DNA of 64,000 bases, taken from contig JAFMHB010000004.1 in the NCBI GenBank assembly GCA_017854795.1, positions 68,504-132,503 on the forward strand. Direction: 5' to 3'. The notes beneath the pieces are model-generated. The model made no database searches and had not been told where the DNA came from. It saw nothing but the letters and a program-made list of their open reading frames with translations. This document shows, in pieces, positions 37,935-46,718 of the stretch. The translations under genes were made by a program, and so were the position numbers. Position 1 is the stretch's first letter, and each line of letters starts with the position of its first letter. The stretch is from Candidatus Nanopelagicales bacterium. GTDB lineage: Bacteria; Actinomycetota; Actinomycetes; S36-B12.

Positions 37935-40048
37935 TCCGGTCCCACTTCGAGAAGATAAAGCTGATGAGTTGCTCGGGTGCAAGCGACAAAAATGTCGGAG
38001 CCGCGCACACCCTGAAGGCCTATTTGGTCAGGATTAATAACAAAAACAACGTCGAATTCGAGGCCTTTGGTTTCCTTTGCACTTAACACTGCGATGCGAA
38101 AGTCGATCGCGGACGGCCCAAAACCAATGTCGGGTAACTTATTATCAAATTTTTCTTGCCATTTAGGTAAGAGTGAGTCCGGTAAAATCACACATGCGCG
38201 CCCAGCGTGACCCTCCATAGTCTTTGCTAGAAAAGCCAGAATGTCGTCTTCTCCTAAGCTGACATTAACGGTGGGGGATCCATTACGAATTGAGACCAAC
38301 TCGGGTGCTGTCCCGCCCGCTTTCATTAATTGCTCGATTGAAGTTTGTACAGTCTCTTCAGTAATGCGGTAGGTGACACTAAGGCTGAAGAGCGATAGTT
38401 TTTCACCTGCCCAGGCTAAGGCCTCATTCCAGTCTCGAGCGCCAGCGGGATGTGACGATTGTTGAAGGTCACCCACAATTGTCATCGACTTTCGTACAGC
38501 TCGACGTTGTATGGCTCGCCATGCCATTTCACTGAGTTCCTGTGCTTCATCAACGACAATGTGTCCATAAATCCACTCGCGATCAAGATAAGCGCGTTCC
38601 GCGACGGTCGACGTACGAGCAGATTGACTGTCGCGATTTCCGTAGCGCATTTCACCCGCGTCAAGTTCCATATAGTCAGAACGTGACTCGCGAGCCTTTG
38701 CAACGGGGCGTACCCAATCACCAAGGAGTTCTGCACACTCATCTAAAAGTGCTACGTCGTCGATGGTCCATGGGCTGCCAGCTTCACGAAAGAGTAAATT
38801 CTGTTCTTGGGTTGAAAGTATGTCGTTGGAAGCAAGTTTGAGAAAATCACGATCAGCAAATAATTTCGTGAGAACTTTCTGTGGGGTGGTCGGCATCCAC
38901 ATGAGGTTCAAAACGCGACGCACGTTGCGATCGTCGATGAAGTCACCCAGCAGTTCGTTCCTCGTTTCGAAGTCAAGATTCTCGTGCCCTTGGTCGTTAG
39001 CCAGGTTTCGCGCCAGGTATTCAAGGACCCGTTTGAGGAAAATCTCTCGATTCAAATGGTAGGTACCGCGCTTGGACAGTGACTTCACACAGTCGCGAAT
39101 CTGGCTCCTCGTAATGTGAAGTTTGGTCCCACCATCGGTTGTTATGTTGATTTGTGAGTCGGGGATATTTGACCAATTCGAGACAGCGTTGGCCAGTACC
39201 TGCGCCATTACGGTTTGGCCCTTGACTCTCGAAACTTGAAAAGAGTCCTCGATTGTGGCGTTTATGCCGGGAAAAAGTTGTCCCGGGGTTAACAACACAA
39301 TGTCGGTTTCACCGAGGCTTGGTAGCACTTGATCTATGTATCTCAAAAATGCGTTGCTTGGTCCCACAATCAAAATTGCGTCTTTTGCCAGTCGCTCGCG
39401 GTATGTGTACAGCAACCAAGCGGCGCGGTGCAGGGCGACAACTGTTTTTCCTGTGCCGGGACCGCCTTGAACTACGGTAATTTGATTAAGTGGACTCCGA
39501 ATAATTACGTCTTGATCTGTGGCGATTGTGGCAAGTATGTCTGCCATTCGACCATCGCGTGGAGTGGCGACGGCATCTTTTGCTGCTTGGTAACTACCCT
39601 CGCCGGGCTCGGTGAGAATTTCGTCGTCTACGTGGGTGACGACCTGCTTTCCATCGATGGGCTTGATGGAAATACGTCTTCGCAAGACTGTATTCATTCG
39701 GTTTGCGGTTGTTGCTTGGTAGAAAGGTGCAGCGTTGGGTGCGCGCCAGTCAATGAGGGCCATGTCCCCAGTTTCTGTGCGAAGACCAATCCGACCGATT
39801 CGATGAGTCTCCTGAGTGTCGCTGTTGATTCGCCCGAAGTAGAGGCGGTCTTTAGCCGCCTCGACCGAACGTAGTTGTGAGCGCAAGTTATCTGCATGGG
39901 CCTCACGCTCAAGATCATCTTGTCCGGTTCCCGTTGAGGCGGCAAGGGAAAGGTTTTCCATCCGGGTTGTTAAGTGTTCGCGTTGAGCGGCGAGGAGGGA
40001 ATAGGCGGTGTCGGTGAATTCTTGTTCGTCATCTAGGACACTCCGCAT
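37931..40048 (-). CDS. HelD/HelR-like superfamily 1 helicase (RNA polymerase-associated family)
   Basis: N-terminal coiled coil, ITVVQGGPGTGKTVVALHRAAWLLYTYRERLAKDAILIVGPS, VVDEAQELSEMAWRAIQRR, VTYRITEE, AVLSAKETKGLEFDVVFV. Confidence 0.85.
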   Translation of the reverse strand: MRSVLDDEQEFTDTAYSLLAAQREHLTTRMENLSLAASTGTGQDDLEREAHADNLRSQLRSVEAAKDRLYFGRINSDTQETHRIGRIGLRTETGDMALIDWRAPNAAPFYQATTANRMNTVLRRRISIKPIDGKQVVTHVDDEILTEPGEGSYQAAKDAVATPRDGRMADILATIATDQDVIIRSPLNQITVVQGGPGTGKTVVALHRAAWLLYTYRERLAKDAILIVGPSNAFLRYIDQVLPSLGETDIVLLTPGQLFPGINATIEDSFQVSRVKGQTVMAQVLANAVSNWSNIPDSQINITTDGGTKLHITRSQIRDCVKSLSKRGTYHLNREIFLKRVLEYLARNLANDQGHENLDFETRNELLGDFIDDRNVRRVLNLMWMPTTPQKVLTKLFADRDFLKLASNDILSTQEQNLLFREAGSPWTIDDVALLDECAELLGDWVRPVAKARESRSDYMELDAGEMRYGNRDSQSARTSTVAERAYLDREWIYGHIVVDEAQELSEMAWRAIQRRAVRKSMTIVGDLQQSSHPAGARDWNEALAWAGEKLSLFSLSVTYRITEETVQTSIEQLMKAGGTAPELVSIRNGSPTVNVSLGEDDILAFLAKTMEGHAGRACVILPDSLLPKWQEKFDNKLPDIGFGPSAIDFRIAVLSAKETKGLEFDVVFVINPDQIGLQGVRGSDIFVACTRATHQLYLLEVGPD

Positions 40049-40180
40049 TGTTTCCCCTCCTTTTTCTCGTTAAATTTTTCGGCGACACCGGAAATTGGTA
40101 GTCAACTATGACACGTCGCTAAGGGGGGTAATGGGGAGGGGTGTACCGGTCTTTGAATTCGCGTAGGACAAAATCTTCCT

Positions 40181-41164
40181 ATGGCTTCTTTGCCCGATCT
40201 CCATGATGTCCTGTCTGCACCACCGGGCATTGAAATGGTCCTTGGTTTTCTCAATACTGATTCGGCAGTTTCCAGCGGAGTGGGAGAAATGCGGGAACTA
40301 GGTCGTTGTTGTGCCCGTAAGGCGGCACATAAATTATCGGGTGAGGCGCTAGGCGACCTCGTTTATTCACAGCTGGGGGCCCCACTTTGGAGAGGCGGCT
40401 CGGCTGAAATATACATCTCCATTTCACATACGGGTCAATATGCATTGGGGGTTGCTGCCCATCACGGGGTTGGGGTTGATATCGAATTTATGGATCGTGA
40501 TGTCAGTCGGCTGGTGAAGACCTTCACTCCAGTTGAGCAGGAACTCTCCCAGGTAGTTAATCCAATTGCGCTCTTGTGCGCAAAGGAAGCAGCGGGGAAA
40601 TCCGCGGGTGTGGGTTTAGCAGGATCAATTACTCGCTGGAGTGTTATTGCCTTTTCTGCGGATGCGCAGTCGGTGTTGGTGCGCGATGTTCAAGCCGATG
40701 ATTATTGGCGGGTGTGGATCAGCGTAGTTGAGGCGGGAGATCGTTTTTTGCAGTGTGCTGTGGCAAAGCGGGATGAACCGGGGCGGGAGGATTTGCTCGA
40801 GATATATGAATGCGCTCACGTGGAAATGCGCCCAATTGGTTCTCATGTGTGGTCAGAGGGCACAGAATCTGTGCGTGCACGCGCATTGGGTGGAGTAGTA
40901 ATTACGGCATGGAATCCGGGACCGGAACGCCCAAGTATTGCAATAAATAATCAAGCGAATGAACTTTTATTGGCCAGACTTGGGGAACATTGCACTGACA
41001 TTTGGGAAGCAGACGGGTTTTCCCCTGATCAAACTCACAGGGAACCGGGATTCATGGCCTGGGGGATGAGCCCCGAACTCGGATTGCAGATTGCTCGTGA
41101 GTTTGGCCAGTTAGCAATTTTCTACTTTGAAGCAAGTGGTAATCGGATCATGTTCAGCGCTTAA
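40181..41164 (+). CDS. Fusion of 4'-phosphopantetheinyl transferase-like N-terminus and DUF3293-like C-terminus
   Basis: N: ISISHTGQYALGVAAHHGVGVDIE...LLCAKEAAGKS; C: VVITAWNPGPERPSIAINNQANELLLARL...REPGFMAWGMSPELGLQIAREFGQLAIFYFE. Confidence 0.8.
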   Translation: MASLPDLHDVLSAPPGIEMVLGFLNTDSAVSSGVGEMRELGRCCARKAAHKLSGEALGDLVYSQLGAPLWRGGSAEIYISISHTGQYALGVAAHHGVGVDIEFMDRDVSRLVKTFTPVEQELSQVVNPIALLCAKEAAGKSAGVGLAGSITRWSVIAFSADAQSVLVRDVQADDYWRVWISVVEAGDRFLQCAVAKRDEPGREDLLEIYECAHVEMRPIGSHVWSEGTESVRARALGGVVITAWNPGPERPSIAINNQANELLLARLGEHCTDIWEADGFSPDQTHREPGFMAWGMSPELGLQIAREFGQLAIFYFEASGNRIMFSA

Positions 41165-41176
41165 TGGTGCAGCTGG

Positions 41177-42319
41177 TCAGTTGTCTAAAGACTGCGTCGG
41201 AGTTGCTTGCACTCCTTTGAGCGTGACATCCCGATCTTTGTTATACAAAGCAATCCAAGTGTGGCCGGGGTGAAAGGGAATTGGGTTACCGGCCGTATCC
41301 GTGAAAGTTGTTCCTGATTGAGAATCGGGTCGAGACCATAGGGAATTGAATAGTTGACCGTTCCGTAAAATCATGGCCTTGCCCGAGCCGATTGTCTCGA
41401 CGTGCGGTGTGTTGCCACCGCCTTTGTCAAAATAGGCGGACTGGGTTTGTTTAACAAACTGAATCACCGCTGTGTCAGCCCAGACTTTGCCTTCGCCTTG
41501 CCCAACTCGTTCAAAACTTGCTCGCTCACCATTGAGTTGAACCGCGTACTGTTCGCGGCCCCCGTTGTATTGGAATTTAAGGGTTGAGGAGGGCCATGTG
41601 AGTTCCGCGCTGACTGCAGGGCTTCCACCGGTGGGAACCGCTTGGGAGAAGGTAAAACCCACGTCCTTGACTTGCGACACGCCATCCGCTTGTGTCAGCG
41701 CAGTTGCGGCATCAAAAAAATAATTGTAGGGAGCCCTTCGAGTCGAGTCGCGCGAGTAATCTTGAGGGACTTTATTTGCCGAAACGTCAATAAAGGGTGC
41801 ATCGGCGAGGGCCGGCCACAGTTTGCGTTGGGCACCTGAGAAAGCAAAAGCCGGTGAACCGTATTGAGCCAGAAGGTCGATATCGGTGATTCGAGCGGAT
41901 CTCACAGGCCCAATTCGTGAGGGAATGGTCGTACTGAAAATCGCGGCAAGACGGGTCATGCCGTACTCCACTTCTTCGACGTAGACCAGATCAGCCACTT
42001 CCACTCCGACCTGTGGCTGGGCGTTTCGCGTGTTATCAATTTTGACCGCGAGCACTTGGGGTAGGCCAGCGAACGCGGCTGGGCGTGGCAACTCGATATA
42101 TGGCAACCCTGTGAGCGGATGAAGGGTCTGGGCAACGCTCGGACTGGATGTGGGGCTGGGTATTGCCGAATCGGAAGCAGCAGCCGTAGGTGAGCTCGTA
42201 GACGGTGAGTCGCTAGCCGGTGGGCTAGGGGCAGTCATGTCGGTCGGTGTGGATGGAGCGCAACTGCTCACCAAAACCACGATCGCGACGCCGATCAAAA
42301 GGCTTCTTGGTGTTAGCAC
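41177..42319 (-). CDS. DUF3048 domain lipoprotein (YerB-like)
   Basis: VVLVSSCAPSTP lipobox; AVKIDNTRNAQPQVGVEVADLVYVEEVEYGMTRLAAIFSTTIPSRIGPVRSARITDIDLL. Confidence 0.9.
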   Translation of the reverse strand: MLTPRSLLIGVAIVVLVSSCAPSTPTDMTAPSPPASDSPSTSSPTAAASDSAIPSPTSSPSVAQTLHPLTGLPYIELPRPAAFAGLPQVLAVKIDNTRNAQPQVGVEVADLVYVEEVEYGMTRLAAIFSTTIPSRIGPVRSARITDIDLLAQYGSPAFAFSGAQRKLWPALADAPFIDVSANKVPQDYSRDSTRRAPYNYFFDAATALTQADGVSQVKDVGFTFSQAVPTGGSPAVSAELTWPSSTLKFQYNGGREQYAVQLNGERASFERVGQGEGKVWADTAVIQFVKQTQSAYFDKGGGNTPHVETIGSGKAMILRNGQLFNSLWSRPDSQSGTTFTDTAGNPIPFHPGHTWIALYNKDRDVTLKGVQATPTQSLDN

Positions 42320-42434
42320 GCCCTCACCCTAAGGGTGAGAGGCCGCACTTCCGTACATATGGGCCGTCAATCGGGACCTGCGTCAAGGCCTGAAACCAAA
42401 TGGAGGAATTTCCATAGAAATTGGGGTCTAGGGG

Positions 42435-42475
42435 TTGACTGTGGAGGAAAATGGAGTATCGTGGCGCCACTGGGA
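42435..42475 (+). promoter_or_regulatory. mraZ promoter with MraZ-box-like TGG repeats
   Basis: TTGACT (42435-42440), 16-nt spacer, TATCGT (42457-42462); TGGAG-N5-TGGAG-N5-TGGCG at 42442/42452/42462 plus TGGGA at 42471. Confidence 0.65.
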
Positions 42476-42518
42476 GTTACCCGGGTGCTTCATGGGGTCA
42501 AAGTGAGAGGTGGGACAC

Positions 42519-42950
42519 ATGTTTCTTGGTACCCAATCTCCGCGCCTTGATGAAAAGGGGCGCTTAGTGCTTCCGGCCAAATACCGAGAAGGGTTGGCAG
42601 CAGGTCTGGTTTTCACACGTGGCCAAGAGCGATCAATCGTGGTGTGGCCCAGCGCGGAGTTTGCCACCTATGCCGAGCGGCTGAGTGTGGCTTCGCGCTC
42701 CGATTCCAGCGTTCGTGCTTATCTTCGGGTTCTGTTCTCGGGGGCGGTCGACGAAATTCCAGATCGCCAGGGCCGAGTCATGGTCCCCTCGGAGCTTCGT
42801 TCATATGCGGATTTAGACCGAGATGTAGTCGTCGTTGGTAACGGAAGCACCCTAGAGATTTGGAATGCGCCAGCGTGGGATGAATACCTCGCAGGTCAAG
42901 AAGCAGGCTTTTCCGCCCTTAGCGAGGAGGTAATACCGGGAATTTTCTAA
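42519..42950 (+). CDS. mraZ: Transcriptional regulator MraZ
   Basis: MFLGTQSPRLDEKGRLVLPAKYRE; IPDRQGRVMVPSELRSYADL; head of the dcw cluster. Confidence 0.95.
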   Translation: MFLGTQSPRLDEKGRLVLPAKYREGLAAGLVFTRGQERSIVVWPSAEFATYAERLSVASRSDSSVRAYLRVLFSGAVDEIPDRQGRVMVPSELRSYADLDRDVVVVGNGSTLEIWNAPAWDEYLAGQEAGFSALSEEVIPGIF

Positions 42951-42956
42951 TTCGGA

Positions 42957-43078
42957 TTGGCCAATGAGGTCTCCACCCGCTCTTTGATCCTGACATCACT
43001 TCCCCGATGTCAGGGCGCGCGACAGACAACATGGTTTGGCGAGAGTTGGTGATAGCGGGCGGAGACCTGATTGACCAA
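42957..43078 (+). ncRNA. Candidate cis-regulatory RNA between mraZ and rsmH (compare mraW RNA motif)
   Basis: 25-nt arms 42957-42981 and 43054-43078, 22/25 complementary, enclosing the hairpin CCTGACATC-ACTTCCCC-GATGTCAGG (42989-43014). Confidence 0.6.
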
Positions 43079-43146
43079 ACACATCACTTCAGGAAAAAGG
43101 ATAGAACCCGACCGCGAATCGTGTTCCACGAGGGAAAGAAGCAGCA

Positions 43147-43290
43147 ATGAGCACCATTAATGAATATCTCCATAATCAGGTCGACCTGATTCCCAGCGGA
43201 GTTCGCACCGGAGCAGCGATTGCTGCCGCCGGTATTGCTACTGGAAGCCTTGTTTATTTTTTGTCGATTCTCGTAGGGTCCTGGGGTTAA
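43147..43290 (+). CDS. Small single-TM protein (47 aa) between mraZ and rsmH
   Basis: ATG..TAA reads [47 protein letters not shown]; upstream GAGGGAAAGAA; below the ORF-track size cutoff. Confidence 0.65.
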   Translation: MSTINEYLHNQVDLIPSGVRTGAAIAAAGIATGSLVYFLSILVGSWG

Positions 43291-43295
43291 CTCAC

Positions 43296-44282
43296 ATGTC
43301 AATCGAGCCCCGCCATACACCTGTCCTCGCGGACCGGGTTTTGGCATTGCTGGCTCCTGCATTGGACCAACCCAATGCGGTACTCATTGACGCAACATTG
43401 GGGCATGGTGGGCACAGTGAATTGGCCCTCAACGCTTTTCCAGAACTAACCGTCATTGGTCTTGATCGTGATCTCAGTGCAATCGAATTGTCAGCGCAAA
43501 GGCTTGCACAATTTGGATCCCGCGTCATTCTGGTTCATGCGGTTTACGACCGAATACCAGAGGTGCTCGCAGATAACAATTTTTCGGGAGTGCAAGGAAT
43601 TTTATTTGATCTCGGAGTTTCCAGTATGCAACTCGATGAACCTGAGCGTGGATTTTCATATTCCGTAGACACCTTTCTTGACATGCGAATGGATCAATCC
43701 TCAGGTATCACTGCGGCCGAAGTTCTCAACACATACGAGCCTGGTCAACTGGTACGAATTCTGCGTAATTACGGTGATGAAAAATTTGCCACTCGGATCG
43801 TCGAACGGGTAATCCGTGAGCGCAAGGTCGAGCCCTTTGATCACTCTGCACGATTGGTTGACTTAATCAGAGAAGCTATTCCGGCAGCTGCGCGACGCAC
43901 TGGCGGCAACCCAGCAAAACGGACTTTCCAAGCATTGCGAATTGAGGTGAATTCTGAGCTGACCGTTCTGGAGCGTGCAATTCCGCTTGCAATTGACTCA
44001 CTAGCAGTGGGTGGTCGAATAGTGGCAATGTCGTACCAATCACTCGAGGACAAAATTGTCAAACAGGTGTTCACTCAACGAAGTGTGGCGAATGTTCCCC
44101 ATGACCTCCCAGTAATCCCAGATGCCGCCAAGCCTGAATTGAGGCTTCTGACTCGAAGTTCTGAAAAGGCAACCGAACAGGAGATTCATCAAAACCCTCG
44201 CTCAGCTTCAGTTCGACTTCGAGCCGCAGAGCGCATTCGTATTCGCGATCTTTCCGAAAAGAGAGAGGGGTTTGCTGCATGA
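43296..44282 (+). CDS. rsmH: 16S rRNA (cytosine(1402)-N(4))-methyltransferase
   Basis: [67 protein letters not shown]. Confidence 0.97.
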   Translation: MSIEPRHTPVLADRVLALLAPALDQPNAVLIDATLGHGGHSELALNAFPELTVIGLDRDLSAIELSAQRLAQFGSRVILVHAVYDRIPEVLADNNFSGVQGILFDLGVSSMQLDEPERGFSYSVDTFLDMRMDQSSGITAAEVLNTYEPGQLVRILRNYGDEKFATRIVERVIRERKVEPFDHSARLVDLIREAIPAAARRTGGNPAKRTFQALRIEVNSELTVLERAIPLAIDSLAVGGRIVAMSYQSLEDKIVKQVFTQRSVANVPHDLPVIPDAAKPELRLLTRSSEKATEQEIHQNPRSASVRLRAAERIRIRDLSEKREGFAA

Positions 44283-44914
44283 GCGCTGCCCCGCAACTTG
44301 ACCACTCACTCAATGGGTCAAATGAATCCGTCACCGAGTACGCGACCAGGGGGGTTCGCAGACGCACCCGCGAGAACCTACGTTTGGTAGCACCGATTCG
44401 AGTACGTAAGGCCAGTCGGGGCATGTTTGTAATCGTGCTTGCAAGTGTTTTAGGTGTTGGCTTCTTTGGCATGCTGTTGATCAATACGACTTTGGCGCAA
44501 GGGGCATTCACGTTGAGTGAGTTAAGAACAACTCAGACTGAGCTCGGTCGAACCGAAGCAACTTTGATTGAAAGTGTTGCGGCACTGGCTGCGCCAACAG
44601 TCTTGGAAGAAAAGGCTCGTAGTTTAGGCATGGTCCCGAGTCCGACCCCTGCATTTATTCAGATCCCAAGCGGCAAGGTATTGGGCAAACCGAAACCTGC
44701 ACGGGGTGTTCGATTAGCTACCCCTGCCGATGCGACGGTCGGTGAGGCCGCCGAAGTTTCTTCGATTTCCGGGCTGCCACCTGCATTGGGGGAGAACTAT
44801 GATCCGGCAGCAGCAGATACGCAGCGGGAGGCAGGTGAGTGGTCGGAGCCAACTTTGATTAATTCACAGGTGCTGTCCGAAGATCTCATACTTGATTCAA
44901 ATGCGGTCGAGTAG
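44279..44914 (+). CDS. ftsL: FtsL-like cell division protein
   Basis: Position between rsmH and ftsI; short cytoplasmic N-terminus, single TM ([29 protein letters not shown]), coiled coil. Confidence 0.75.
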   Translation: MSAAPQLDHSLNGSNESVTEYATRGVRRRTRENLRLVAPIRVRKASRGMFVIVLASVLGVGFFGMLLINTTLAQGAFTLSELRTTQTELGRTEATLIESVAALAAPTVLEEKARSLGMVPSPTPAFIQIPSGKVLGKPKPARGVRLATPADATVGEAAEVSSISGLPPALGENYDPAAADTQREAGEWSEPTLINSQVLSEDLILDSNAVE

Positions 44915-44944
44915 GTAGCAAATGAAGTCAAGAGTTGAGCATCC

Positions 44945-46717
44945 ATGAGTGTCAGTAGGGGTGGACGTAACTTCGGTGATTACGGGGCCGCCAGAATAAA
45001 CTTAGGCAATACCCGTAAGCGAGGGACCATTCTTATTGTCGTGTCCACTCTCATTCTCATGATTTTTGCAGGCAGGCTTATTGACCTTCAAGCTGTTCAG
45101 GGAAACAAACTTGCATCGGCTGCACTGGATCAAAGGTTGAAAACCGTTGAATTACCTGCTGAGCGTGGATCGATATTAGATTCATCAGGCGAACCTTTGG
45201 CCATTACCGTCGATGCCAAGAACATAACTGCGGATCAAACAATGGTCACAGATCCAGTTTCAGTTGCTCAGGCTCTCTCTCCCATTTTGGGGGCAGACGC
45301 AGACATTTTGGCGAAACGTCTGACGGGAGATCGTCGCTTCATGTATCTCGCCAAGGAAGTCACTCCACAAATTTGGGAGCAAATATCGGCACTACGCCTC
45401 CCGGGAGTATTTAGTGAAAATACTTCCCGGAGAATTTACCCATCAGGGGATCTCGCCGCAAATGTCATTGGATTTGTGGGGGCACAAGGCTCTGGACTCG
45501 GCGGATACGAGTACGCCTTCAATGATCAACTCAGTGGTACACCTGGAAAATCAACGTATGAGCGAGGACCAGGGGGCAGGGCGATCCCAACGGGTTCATC
45601 GGTGCGAATTGACGCCCAACCTGGCGTCGATATTGAGCTCACCATTGATCGTGACATTCAGTATTTTGCCCAAAAAGAAATCGCTCTGGCGGTACAAAAA
45701 TCAGGTGCCATTGACGGAACCGTTGTCGTTATGGATCCCAAGAGTGGGCAGATTTTAGCTTTGGCAACTGCTCCAACTTTTGACCCAAACTTTCCAACGC
45801 AAAGCGCTCAAAGAAATCTCAACAACAGGCCTTTGACTTCTGCATTTGAACCCGGTTCGACAAGCAAAGTAATGACTCTGGCTGCTGTCATCAATGAAGG
45901 TGCGGCAACGCCATACACACCCATTAAAGTTCCGGGTTCGCTTCCACGAGGCGATAAGGATTTCCGTGATTCGACACCCCATGGAACCTTGAACTTGACA
46001 CTTAGTGGAGTGATGGCCAAGTCCAGCAACATCGGAACGATACTGGCCGCCGAACGGATAGGTGGAAAGAAACTTTCCAAATATTTAAAGAAGTTCGGAA
46101 TTGGTCAACCGACAGGGCTTGGATTTCCTGGGGAAACTAGCGGGTTCGTTCCCGAGTACAAGGACTGGTCCCCAACATCTTTTCCTACGATCGCATTCGG
46201 GCAAGGGCTCAGCGTGAACGCAGTGCAAGTTGCCAGCGTCTTCTCGACTATTGCTAATGACGGCTTGCGTGTTGAACCGTCTTTAGTCAAGAAAATCGTT
46301 CATTCAGATGGAAGTTTTGAAGAACCCGAAGCACCCGATACAACGCGCGTCGTTTCGCGTGAGACCGCAATACAAGTCAGAGCGATGCTAGAAAGTGTTG
46401 TGGGTGAAGGTGGAACTGCGACGAATGCCAAAATACCGGGCTACCGGGTAGGCGGCAAGACGGGAACTGCCCAAGTTGTTGACAAACGAACAGGCGGATA
46501 TAACAATCAGGTAATCGCCTCATTCGTGGGCATGGTTCCAGCAGACAATCCACAACTCGTTGTCGCAGTGTTTATATCTCAACCGCAAAGCGGACGTTAT
46601 GGTGGTGAATTGGGAGCTCCGGTTTTCAAGAAAGTTTCGAGTTACGCACTTGGGGCATTGGAGATTCCACCAACTGGTTCACAAGCACCTAAACTTGCAT
46701 TGACTTTTGGAGGTTGA
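44945..46717 (+). CDS. ftsI: Peptidoglycan D,D-transpeptidase (class B PBP)
   Basis: AFEPGSTSKVMTLAAVI (SxxK), KSSNIG (SxN), GGKTGTAQVVD (KTG). Confidence 0.95.
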   Translation: MSVSRGGRNFGDYGAARINLGNTRKRGTILIVVSTLILMIFAGRLIDLQAVQGNKLASAALDQRLKTVELPAERGSILDSSGEPLAITVDAKNITADQTMVTDPVSVAQALSPILGADADILAKRLTGDRRFMYLAKEVTPQIWEQISALRLPGVFSENTSRRIYPSGDLAANVIGFVGAQGSGLGGYEYAFNDQLSGTPGKSTYERGPGGRAIPTGSSVRIDAQPGVDIELTIDRDIQYFAQKEIALAVQKSGAIDGTVVVMDPKSGQILALATAPTFDPNFPTQSAQRNLNNRPLTSAFEPGSTSKVMTLAAVINEGAATPYTPIKVPGSLPRGDKDFRDSTPHGTLNLTLSGVMAKSSNIGTILAAERIGGKKLSKYLKKFGIGQPTGLGFPGETSGFVPEYKDWSPTSFPTIAFGQGLSVNAVQVASVFSTIANDGLRVEPSLVKKIVHSDGSFEEPEAPDTTRVVSRETAIQVRAMLESVVGEGGTATNAKIPGYRVGGKTGTAQVVDKRTGGYNNQVIASFVGMVPADNPQLVVAVFISQPQSGRYGGELGAPVFKKVSSYALGALEIPPTGSQAPKLALTFGG

Positions 46718-46718
46718 C

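Noticed and set aside
39329-39874. 181-aa plus-strand ORF inside the HelD-like gene
   Set aside because: Antisense to a motif-rich helicase; cysteine-rich composition typical of spurious frames
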